DNA from: Dyella monticola
GTDB taxonomy: Bacteria; Pseudomonadota; Gammaproteobacteria; Xanthomonadales; Rhodanobacteraceae
Direction: 5' to 3'
Length of the DNA: 64,000 bases
Assembly (NCBI RefSeq): GCF_003363155.1
Contig: NZ_QRBE01000010.1
Span: 140,141-204,140 of the forward strand
Notes under the pieces: generated by a model
Told to the model about the DNA's origin: nothing
Databases searched by the model: none
What the model saw: the letters and a program-made list of their open reading frames with translations, nothing else
Part shown: positions 9,366 to 15,990 of the stretch, piece by piece
Layout of the letters: every line of letters begins with the position of its first letter
Numbering within the stretch: the first letter of the stretch is position 1
Program-made: the position numbers and the translations under genes

Positions 9366-9754
9366 CGCACGTCGTCCGGACAAGGCATTTCGAAGCGAAA
9401 CACGCTCGGCTCATCGTCCACCTGCAACTGGCCATGCACGATCAGCGCATACGGACGCAATGGGCGCCCCTTGGACAGCCATTCCAATCGAACCGCGCGC
9501 AAGCGTGGCTCGTAGCGCGCAATCGCTTCGGCCAGCCGCGCGCCATAGCGTTCGTGATCGTGGATGCCGATACTGAAGTCCACGATGGTCGGCATGCCAA
9601 AATCGCACACATGCATGTCGCGGCCACCTGCGAACGGGCGGCATTCCACAATGCGCTGGATCTGCGCGGCGACAGCCCCTGCCAAATCGAATGGCGGCGC
9701 CTGCCCCATGCCGGGATCAGTGCGATTGACCAGGCGCTCCATCAGGAATTGCAC
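9362..9754 (-). CDS. tssE: T6SS baseplate protein TssE (gp25-like)
   Basis: 130 residues, similar to gp25/TssE proteins of phage-like baseplates (about 130-170 residues). Seen in the sequence: an N-terminal LMERLVNR segment and the later DFGMPTIVDFSIGIHD, matching the 'NYGLPDL' region of TssE, and a C-terminal YEPRLRAVRLEWLSK that corresponds to the conserved 'I(x)xFEPRL' motif. It sits 33 bp after hcp and is coupled to tssF by a 4-bp overlap. TssE starts sheath assembly at the baseplate and contacts the TssB-TssC handshake, so its partner here is the fused TssBC protein. Confidence 0.92.
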   Translation of the reverse strand: MQFLMERLVNRTDPGMGQAPPFDLAGAVAAQIQRIVECRPFAGGRDMHVCDFGMPTIVDFSIGIHDHERYGARLAEAIARYEPRLRAVRLEWLSKGRPLRPYALIVHGQLQVDDEPSVFRFEMPCPDDVR

Positions 9755-9787
9755 GCAAAACCTCCTTCCATCCGGAGCTGCCCATCA

Positions 9788-10354
9788 TCACGAAGTGAAC
9801 TGGCCGATCGGCCGGTTGCGCGCAATACTCCAGCCCGCCGCCATGTTGCCGGCCGTGACCATGTCCGCCTGCTGCACGGTGTACGTCCACAGCACTTCGG
9901 TGAAATTGAGCTTGAATTGCTCGGTCGGCATGTCGTCCGGATTGGACTGGAACTGGATCTCGCTGATGATCGCGTCACGCAGTTCGATGGTGAGAATGTT
10001 GGCGGTTTTGTCGCCGGAGTTGCGCGCGATATAGATCTTGGTCGGCTTGTCCGTGCCCACACCCAGGGGCTGCGCACGCAGGCAATATTCGTAGAACTTC
10101 ACCGAGGTCTTGTCGACGTATTTGACGCAGGTGAACTCGGTGATGATCGGGCGACCGGACGTACGCGCGGAATTGCTCACGTCGGTGGTGATCTGTTGCT
10201 TCATACCCTGATGCACGGACACCAGTTCCAGACACTGCCCAAGCTTGAGCACCTCATCGCGCCACGTATCGTCGATCAGGCTGCCGCCGCCTTTCCAGCC
10301 GTTCGCGCCGCCAAAGACCGCTGGGTCGCCGGGCTGCAAGAGAATGAGATCCAT
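9788..10354 (-). CDS. hcp: T6SS tube protein Hcp
   Basis: 188 residues, slightly longer than the typical 160-175 of Hcp. It starts MDLILLQPGD and carries the Hcp1-family beta-barrel features (HQGMKQQITTDVSNSARTSG, RPIITEFTCVKYVDKTS, ending with a segment from FTEVLWTYT to GGWSI-like AAGWSIARN), consistent with hexameric ring formation of the inner tube. It lies between the sheath gene and tssE, separated by 44 and 33 bp, in the same operon. The RBS region upstream (GGAGCGACC in coding sense) supports the start. No C-terminal toxin extension is present, so it is a structural Hcp. Confidence 0.95.
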   Translation of the reverse strand: MDLILLQPGDPAVFGGANGWKGGGSLIDDTWRDEVLKLGQCLELVSVHQGMKQQITTDVSNSARTSGRPIITEFTCVKYVDKTSVKFYEYCLRAQPLGVGTDKPTKIYIARNSGDKTANILTIELRDAIISEIQFQSNPDDMPTEQFKLNFTEVLWTYTVQQADMVTAGNMAAGWSIARNRPIGQFTS

Positions 10355-10398
10355 GGTCGCTCCTGATATGAGATGCGGAATCTGCGCGCGTGATGCGC

Positions 10399-12771
10399 TC
10401 AGCCCTTGGGTAGATCCGCCACCAGGCGAATCGAAGTGGTGAGCTCTTCGAGCTGGAAATGCGGCTTGATGAACACCGTGGCCTTATACGAACCGGGCGA
10501 ACCGGGCACGTCGGTCACGTTGATCAGCGCAGCGCGCAGCGGATAGCTTGCTTTCACTTCCTGCGCCGCGTTGTCGTCCAGCAGCACGTACTGAGCGATC
10601 CACGTATTGAGATAAGCCTCGACGTTGCCGCGCGTGAGGAAGGCGCCGATCTTCTTGCGCATGATCACTTTGATGTAATGCGCAAAGCGTGACGCCGCCA
10701 GGATGTAGGGCAGCATGCCGGACAGCTTGGCGTTTGCATTGGCCTCGTCGCTGATGTACTGGCGCGGCAGGTTGGCGGTCTGTCCGCCGAAGAAGGCCGC
10801 CTGCCCCGTGCCCTTGCAGTTGCACAGCGCGATGAAACCCAGATCATTGAGTTCCTTTTCGCGTCGATCGGTGATCGCCACCTCGGTGGGGCAAATCATG
10901 TTCACCAGGTCGGCGTCGTCGCGATAGGTATAGATCGGCAAGCCATCCACGAGCCCACCGCCTTCCACGCCACGGATCGCCGCGGTCCAGCGATAGAGTG
11001 CGAAGGCGTTGGTGATGCGCTCGGCCAGCGCGTAGGCGGCATTGCCCCACAGGAAGGCATCGTGATTCGGACCGTTGTCGCCGGCGACCGTTTCCTCGTA
11101 CTTCACGCCGTCTGCGGGGCGCGAATCCTTGCCGTAAGGAAGACGCAGCAGCACATGCGGCAGTGCCAACGCCACGTAGCGCGAGTCCTCGCTGTTGCGA
11201 AATTCCGTCCATTGCGCCGTCTCGGGCGATTCGAACAGTTGGGCGAGGTCCCTGGGCTTGGCCAGCTTGTCGAAACCATCCAGTCCGAACAGACCCGGCG
11301 CCGCGGCCGCGATGAAAGGCGCATGCGAGGAAGCGGCCACCTTGGTGATGTTGGTGAGCAGCGACATATCGTTGGGCGAGTGGTCGAATTCGTAACCACC
11401 CAGCAGCAAGCTGTAAGGCAGGCCACCATAGGTGCCGAATTCGGCCTCATAGATCATCTTGAAGATGCAGCTCTGATCGAAATCGGCCGCCTTTTCCAGT
11501 TCCTTGCGCAAGTCGTCCTTGGTGACGTTGAACACGCGCAACTTGAGCATCGTGCCGGTCTCTGCGCGCGATACCACGTAGAAAAGGCCGCGCCAGGTGG
11601 CTTCCAACTCCTGAAAATTCGGCGCATGCATCACCGCATCGAGTTGCACGCCGATCTGCGTATCGATGCCGCCGACCTGCTCGTCGATCAATCCGTTGGC
11701 ACCCAGCGCAACCTGGGTAAGCGCCTGGTGGTTGAGCGGCACGATGATTTCATTGGCGAAACGGCCAACCAGGCGGCGCGCCTTGGATAGTGGATCGATG
11801 TCGAGAAACGCAGTCTGCAGGTCCGCGGCGGTCTTTGTGGCCGACGTTAACTTTTGCTGAGCCGCGCCCGCTTGCGCCTGCGCGAGCAACAAACCGTTGT
11901 TGGCGTCATCCAGCTGTTGCTTTGCAGTGATTGACGCCTTGGCCGCAGCGGCTGTCGAGTCGGCATCCTTGGCAGCTTTCACTGCTGTCGCCGCATCGGC
12001 GACGGCTTTGGTTGCTGTCGTGACGGCGTCTTGCGCGGTCTTCAGCGCAGCGTTCGCGGTATCGCTGTCGGTCTTGGCATTGGTCGCAGCGGTCTGCGCT
12101 GCGGTCGCGGCGTTTTGTGCTGCCGTGGCCGCGTCGGCATTGGCAGCCATCTGCCCAGCAAGCATGGTGACCAGCACCTGCGGAATGGCCGTTCCGTCAG
12201 GGGTGGCTGGCATGCTGCTCAAAGGCGCATAAGGGACAAGAGTGGATGTCACCCAGGTGGATGGATCGGTGCCTGAAAAAGCGCCTGTCAACGCCGTCAT
12301 CGCCTGGCCGCTTTCGAGTGCGCCATCGAGCGTGGCGGCCAGCGCGTCGTTGCACTCGGCCATCGCCTGCAGTGCGCGCAGGTCGCCGCGCGCATCGAAA
12401 CGACTCTTGAGCGTTGGAATGTTGTTGACCACCGCCAACGGCTCGAAGTCCGCCAGACAGCCAAAGGTCAAGGTGTTCAGCAGCTTCTTGCCGCCACCGG
12501 TAATGGTGTCCGGGATGCTGTTTAGCGTGATCGTCGGGGAACACTCGGCGAGAATCTTGTCGAACGATTCGCTGTCGATGTCGCGCATGCGGCGATCTTT
12601 CAGCGCCGGGAGCTGGCTGCTATCAAGCTCGCCCGACAGATTGGCAAACATGCCGACGATGAAAGGAAGCTCCACCTTCTCGCTGGAGCCACCCGTTTCG
12701 ACATCGTAGGTGATGCGCACGCGTGGCGGCCGCACACGCAATAGCTTTTGTTGAATGCTCTCGACGGTCAT
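10399..12771 (-). CDS. Fused T6SS sheath protein TssB-TssC with coiled-coil linker
   Basis: 790 residues. Residues 1-~160 are TssB (VipA)-like: VESIQQKLLRVRPPRVRITY, then DVETGG and LPFIVGMFANLSG, and RRMRDIDSESFDKILA. Residues ~205-325 are an Ala/Thr/Lys-rich helical stretch (TAAQTAATNAKTDSDTANAA) expected to form a coiled coil. Residues ~326-790 are TssC (VipB): FANEIIVPLNHQ, MHAPNFQELEATWRGLFYVV, PYGKDSRP and KATVFIKPHFQLEELTTSIR at the end. TssB and TssC, usually separate genes, form the contractile sheath. The frame is continuous with no sign of a frameshift. ATG at 12771 is chosen because GAGG lies upstream and an earlier in-frame ATG (12855) would sit on the sigma-54 promoter. The ClpV-binding N-terminus of TssC would be internal here. 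Confidence 0.93.
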   Translation of the reverse strand: MTVESIQQKLLRVRPPRVRITYDVETGGSSEKVELPFIVGMFANLSGELDSSQLPALKDRRMRDIDSESFDKILAECSPTITLNSIPDTITGGGKKLLNTLTFGCLADFEPLAVVNNIPTLKSRFDARGDLRALQAMAECNDALAATLDGALESGQAMTALTGAFSGTDPSTWVTSTLVPYAPLSSMPATPDGTAIPQVLVTMLAGQMAANADAATAAQNAATAAQTAATNAKTDSDTANAALKTAQDAVTTATKAVADAATAVKAAKDADSTAAAAKASITAKQQLDDANNGLLLAQAQAGAAQQKLTSATKTAADLQTAFLDIDPLSKARRLVGRFANEIIVPLNHQALTQVALGANGLIDEQVGGIDTQIGVQLDAVMHAPNFQELEATWRGLFYVVSRAETGTMLKLRVFNVTKDDLRKELEKAADFDQSCIFKMIYEAEFGTYGGLPYSLLLGGYEFDHSPNDMSLLTNITKVAASSHAPFIAAAAPGLFGLDGFDKLAKPRDLAQLFESPETAQWTEFRNSEDSRYVALALPHVLLRLPYGKDSRPADGVKYEETVAGDNGPNHDAFLWGNAAYALAERITNAFALYRWTAAIRGVEGGGLVDGLPIYTYRDDADLVNMICPTEVAITDRREKELNDLGFIALCNCKGTGQAAFFGGQTANLPRQYISDEANANAKLSGMLPYILAASRFAHYIKVIMRKKIGAFLTRGNVEAYLNTWIAQYVLLDDNAAQEVKASYPLRAALINVTDVPGSPGSYKATVFIKPHFQLEELTTSIRLVADLPKG

Positions 12772-12838
12772 GTACGGGCCTCGTTGATGTGGGCGGATGC
12801 AGACGCGCTGCCGCATGCGTTTCCTCGCATCCACACCA

Positions 12839-12854
12839 AACAAAAGTCGTGCCA
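12839..12854 (-). promoter_or_regulatory. Sigma-54 (-24/-12) promoter of the T6SS operon
   Basis: On the minus strand the sequence is TGGCACG, four bases, then TTGTT, against the consensus TGGCACG-N4-TTGCW. All seven -24 bases match and the -12 element differs by one base (GC to GT). Spacing between the GG and GT doublets is the required 10 bases. The predicted transcription start would lie near 12827, leaving a leader of about 55 nt before the tssBC ATG. A sigma-54 activator gene is encoded just upstream, which supports function. Confidence 0.8.
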
Positions 12855-13019
12855 AGCGCGTAACGCGCTGAATTGCCTGCCATTGCGTCGCATCCGGGAA
12901 ATTTGCGCGAGAAAAATGGGGGATTTTTTACACACCCGTGCACGCCGTTGCAGTGATCAAGCCGGTTGCACATGTCGCCGCAACATGCTGATGCGCATCG
13001 GTGTCTGCGTCGGCATTTG

Positions 13020-13063
13020 AGCGAGAGATTTATTTTTTCCCACCGTGTGGAAATGTTCTCGCT
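13020..13063. promoter_or_regulatory. Nested inverted repeat, candidate activator (UAS) site for the sigma-54 promoter
   Basis: Outer arms AGCGAGA (13020-13026) and TCTCGCT (13057-13063) match perfectly. Inside them lie TTTCCCAC (13036-13043) and GTGGAAA (13047-13053), which pair with one bulged base around CGT. The site lies about 165-210 bp upstream of the -24 element, a usual distance for enhancer-type sites bound by NtrC-family activators. It could instead be an RNA hairpin; its role is inferred only from position and symmetry. Confidence 0.45.
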
Positions 13064-13128
13064 GAGTGAAAACGCACACGGTTACCAAGACAGCCGTGCA
13101 CGCTCCCATGTGCGCACGGAAGGTTTTG

Positions 13129-13157
13129 AAAAAAAATTATTGCGCCGCATTGCGAAT
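13129..13157 (-). terminator. Possible rho-independent terminator after the activator/small-ORF pair
   Basis: On the minus strand ATTCGC, a six-base loop and GCG(C)AAT form a short stem with one bulge, followed by a run of eight T after TAAT. It lies 16-44 bp beyond the stop of the 78-residue ORF, so it would end that transcript before the T6SS promoter. The stem is weak, so confidence is moderate. Confidence 0.4.
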
Positions 13158-13172
13158 CGGCGTTGGGAAAAT

Positions 13173-13409
13173 TCAGTCTTTTGCGCGACGCAAACGCCAC
13201 AATTTGCGCGGTCCGATGAGGCGATGCTCGATCACCCGCTCCACTTCCAACAGCTCCAGCGCGCGCGCGATCACCTCGCGCGGCGGCGTGATGCCACGCG
13301 GATTGAGCCACCATAGCTCGACACCCTCGATGGTGTCGGCGCAAGCGGGATGCTCAGCAAGAAAACACGCAATCGCATCGGCAACAGCACGCACAGAGTA
13401 GCCGGTCAC
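13173..13409 (-). CDS. Small protein of unknown function, cotranscribed with sigma-54 activator
   Basis: 78 residues from a GTG start at 13409 with GCGAGG about 8 bases upstream; the GTG lies 13 bases after the activator's stop. The frame extends further upstream but only by overlapping the activator gene in another frame. The protein (VTGYSVRAVADAIACFLAEH, then a segment with ELWWLNPRGITPPREVIARA and a basic RKLWRLRRAKD tail) is compact with alternating helices and no signal peptide. The shape would allow a small winged-helix or adaptor, but I do not recognise the family. Its position between the sigma-54 activator and the T6SS promoter suggests a role in controlling that activator; this is inference. 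Confidence 0.65.
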   Translation of the reverse strand: MTGYSVRAVADAIACFLAEHPACADTIEGVELWWLNPRGITPPREVIARALELLEVERVIEHRLIGPRKLWRLRRAKD

Positions 13410-13422
13410 GACAGCCTCGCAG

Positions 13423-14421
13423 TCAATGGTCCGCGGAATCTTGCTCCTGCTCGGGCTCCGAAGCGAGCCGGTACTTATGCACCAGTTTGCTGAAGGCGCT
13501 GCGATCCTGGCCGGCCAGCCGCGCGGCACGCGAGATATTGCCGCGCGCACGGGTCATCAGCGAAGCGACGTAACTGCGCTCGAAGTCGGCAATCACCCGC
13601 GCCTTGGCCTGTTTGAAGACCGTGTTGTAACGCTCTTCCCCGTCCGGCGGGGCCGACCTGTCCTGAGGCAGTTCGGCGTTCAATACCGCGCCTTCGCACA
13701 TCAGGTATTCGCGCTGGATGAAGTGTTCCAGCTCACGGATATTGCCCGGCCAGCTATAGCGTTTGAGCGCGGCCAGCAAGTCGGGATGAAATTGCTTGAC
13801 TGGCGTGTGGCCTTGGTAATCGCGGTTGAGGCGTTCGAGAAAAATCTGCGCAAGCTGGATCACGTCGCCGCCACGCTCGCGCAGAGGCGGCATCACCAGC
13901 GGCATCACCTTCAGACGATAAAGCAGATCGCGGCGGAAGTGCCTGGTCTTGACCAGCTCTTCCAGATTGGCGTTGCTTGCGGCAATGAGTCGCACATTGG
14001 TGTGGCGCGTTTGCGTGCCACCCACGCGCCGATAGGTTCGATCCTGCAGAAAGCGCAGCAGCGCCGCCTGCGCTTTCAATGACAAGGTATCGACCTCGTC
14101 CAGGAACAAGGTGCCGCCTTCGGCTTCGCTGATCAGACCGGGCGCGGCATGCCGCGCATCGGTGAACGCGCCACGCTCATGACCGAACAATTCGCTTTCT
14201 ACCAGCGAATCGGCCAGGGCGCCGCAATTGACGGGAACGAAGGGCTGCGCCGCGCGCGCGCTCAGATAATGCACGGCACGCGCACCGAGCTCCTTGCCTG
14301 TACCGGTTTCCCCCCCGATCAGAACGGTGACATCGAACTTCGCAATACGCCGTATCTGTGCAAGGACGTGTGCGAACTGTGGGGAGGAGCCAAGTAAACT
14401 CGACTCCAGAACATCGACCAT
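13423..14421 (-). CDS. Sigma-54-dependent transcriptional activator lacking a regulatory domain
   Basis: 332 residues. AAA+ domain: Walker A GGETGTGKE (residues 36-44), the sigma-54 contact loop at 84-89 which reads GAFTDA instead of the canonical GAFTGA, Walker B GGTLFLDEV (~102-110), the arginine-finger region FRRDLLYRLKVMPLVMPPLR and the sensor II motif YSWPGNIREL. A Fis-type helix-turn-helix is at the C-terminus (RGNISRAARLAGQDRSAFSK). Only about ten residues precede the AAA+ domain, so there is no receiver, GAF or PAS input domain, similar to PspF/HrpS. The ATG at 14421 has GGGG upstream; a GTG 33 bases earlier is the alternative. It likely activates the sigma-54 promoter at 12839-12854. 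Input control must come from another protein, possibly the downstream 78-residue product. Confidence 0.9.
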   Translation of the reverse strand: MVDVLESSLLGSSPQFAHVLAQIRRIAKFDVTVLIGGETGTGKELGARAVHYLSARAAQPFVPVNCGALADSLVESELFGHERGAFTDARHAAPGLISEAEGGTLFLDEVDTLSLKAQAALLRFLQDRTYRRVGGTQTRHTNVRLIAASNANLEELVKTRHFRRDLLYRLKVMPLVMPPLRERGGDVIQLAQIFLERLNRDYQGHTPVKQFHPDLLAALKRYSWPGNIRELEHFIQREYLMCEGAVLNAELPQDRSAPPDGEERYNTVFKQAKARVIADFERSYVASLMTRARGNISRAARLAGQDRSAFSKLVHKYRLASEPEQEQDSADH

Positions 14422-14673
14422 GAGTAACCCCGCTGAGTACGGGGGACGAGTCACGCCGTGAAGTTACATCGCATGACTTTATTGATGGAATTGCCGCATA
14501 CCTACGACATCATCCACTCCCCCTGTCCCCCGAATGTAGCCCTCTTCACGCAACGCTCGCAATATGCCAAGTGCATGTACGATCTTGCGGGCAGGCAGCC
14601 GATGCATAGGCAAGTGAAATCATCCGTTATGTCTACATGGCGTGCACATTTACTGTGCTAAGGGGCGCAAAAC

Positions 14674-15264
14674 ATGCTGACCAAATTCGGATTCGTTGTG
14701 CTGATCGTGTTGTTCGGCGCGTTCGCGTTTGCAGGCGGCATGATGGCGCCCGCCACATGGCGCCAATCGGCGCAGAACGTCGGCGAACGGCTGTCCCATG
14801 CGCTCTCGTCCCTGGTTGCGACGGCACGCAGCGATAGCGCGATCGCCAGCGCAACGAAGGCCAGTGCCACCCTCGCGTTGCCAGCGCCGGCATCGCCGGC
14901 GGCGTCAGCATCTTCGAAGGCATCGCCGCCCAGTTTGAGCGACTTGCTGGTGAAAACGACCGTTGAAGCGCCGGCGCCCGCCACGGGACAACCCGCGTAT
15001 GCCCTGAAATTGGGACAGTTCGTGACAGAAGACGAAGCCATCGCCGCACAACAGCGATGGCAGCCCGCAGCGGACGGGTTGAACCTGCCTTTGACGACAT
15101 TGTCGGTGGTCGATTCGCAGCAGCAACCGTGGACGCTGGTAGCGATCGGTCAGTTCATCAGCGCCGCCGCCGCGCAGCAGATGGCGGCGCGCGTGCAACT
15201 GGCATTCAAAATCCAAAGTACGCCGGTGATCCAGATGCCGCCTTCAGCCAAACCCGCGTCGTGA
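14674..15264 (+). CDS. SPOR-like membrane-anchored protein
   Basis: 196 residues with a strong RBS (AAGGGG) 6 bases before the ATG. One N-terminal membrane segment (FGFVVLIVLFGAFAFAGGMM) without a clear cleavage site suggests a type II anchored periplasmic protein. Residues ~30-100 are Ala/Ser/Pro-rich and probably flexible. Residues ~105-190 (YALKLGQFVTEDEAIAAQQR, then WTLVAIGQFISAAAAQQMAA) look like a SPOR domain: two 'xLGxFxxxxxAxxxxxxL' repeats that bind denuded peptidoglycan. The gene is divergent from the sigma-54 activator and its 3' end overlaps the convergent DUF6150 gene by 21 bp. Similar proteins can sit in T6SS loci, but whether this one serves the T6SS is not shown. Confidence 0.75.
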   Translation: MLTKFGFVVLIVLFGAFAFAGGMMAPATWRQSAQNVGERLSHALSSLVATARSDSAIASATKASATLALPAPASPAASASSKASPPSLSDLLVKTTVEAPAPATGQPAYALKLGQFVTEDEAIAAQQRWQPAADGLNLPLTTLSVVDSQQQPWTLVAIGQFISAAAAQQMAARVQLAFKIQSTPVIQMPPSAKPAS

Positions 15265-15543
15265 AGCGAAGCATCCTTTTTTTGCGCGCGACGGATCTCG
15301 CCAGCCCGCCTCGCCGTAGCTATCCACGAAACAAACCAGCAACTCGGCCATGCCGATGCTGCAGAAATAAACCCAGCACGTCGCATCGTTACGATCGCGT
15401 GTAATGAACCAACGCGCATCGCCTTGGGCAAGCCCCCAACTGCCGACGCGGTGCACCCATAGGTCGGCCTGTCCACGATCACCGACCAGCGCAACCCGTA
15501 CGTCGGCCTCCCCCATGGTTTGCACTTGATAAATTCGCGCCAT
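15244..15543 (-). CDS. DUF6150 family small protein
   Basis: 99 residues from an ATG at 15543 (MARIYQVQTMGEADVRVALV), with GGAG 12 bases upstream; an ATG four codons earlier sits directly on that GGAG and is less likely. The body, with DRGQADLWVHRVGSWGLAQ, ARWFITRDRNDATCWVYFC and the end FVDSYGEAGW, matches my memory of DUF6150 small beta-rich proteins, often annotated in Xanthomonadales. No signal peptide is seen. Function is unknown. It is convergent with and overlaps the SPOR-like gene by 21 bp, and divergent from the next small gene, with only 60 bp between the two starts. Confidence 0.75.
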   Translation of the reverse strand: MARIYQVQTMGEADVRVALVGDRGQADLWVHRVGSWGLAQGDARWFITRDRNDATCWVYFCSIGMAELLVCFVDSYGEAGWRDPSRAKKGCFASRRGFG

Positions 15544-15603
15544 GCGGATCACCATCTCCAGGAAGCACGTTACGGTCGCGTTACAGACTAGGGAGCTACG
15601 CGC

Positions 15604-15981
15604 ATGAGCGATACGAACAAGCCGTCCGGACGCCGTCCCTACGAGCGCATCAGCGTACTAAAAATGCCCGGCCAGGGGCGCCCCGTGCTCGGCCAGTCCG
15701 AACCCATCGAGGATGATCGACGCGCACGCGCCGCGGCGCAATCGGGCGCAGGTCATCCCGCTCCGCGTCAACAACCCCAGGCCACGATCGATACGCCACT
15801 GCCGGCGCGGGTGCAGACGGTGCTGTCCTATCGCGTCGATCCTGCACTCAGCACGGAACTGCAAGGCGGCCCCAGCCCACCGCCAGCGTCCAGGCGAGCG
15901 GCCGAACAGGTGGTGCAGGCGACGATCGTCATCGATGTAGGGCTGCCCGACTGGCCGCCGCATGATGCGCGGAAAAAATAA
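15604..15981 (+). CDS. Proline/alanine-rich protein of unknown function
   Basis: 125 residues beginning MSDTNKPSGRRPYERISVLK with GGGAG 8 bases before the ATG. The first ~70 residues are polar and Pro/Gln-rich and look disordered; residues ~75-118 (VLSYRVDPALSTELQGG, then QVVQATIVIDVGLPDWPP) could form strands. No signal peptide, membrane segment or catalytic motif is seen. It diverges from the DUF6150 gene and ends 9 bp before the convergent recJ stop. The 'RRPYERI' opening is reminiscent of small proteins linked to T6SS or structural genes, but I do not recognise the family. Confidence 0.65.
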   Translation: MSDTNKPSGRRPYERISVLKMPGQGRPVLGQSEPIEDDRRARAAAQSGAGHPAPRQQPQATIDTPLPARVQTVLSYRVDPALSTELQGGPSPPPASRRAAEQVVQATIVIDVGLPDWPPHDARKK

Positions 15982-15990
15982 CACGCCGCG

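Noticed and set aside
12772..12855. 28-codon N-terminal extension of TssBC (start at 12855)
   Set aside because: It would begin on the sigma-54 promoter element and shows no family-like sequence.
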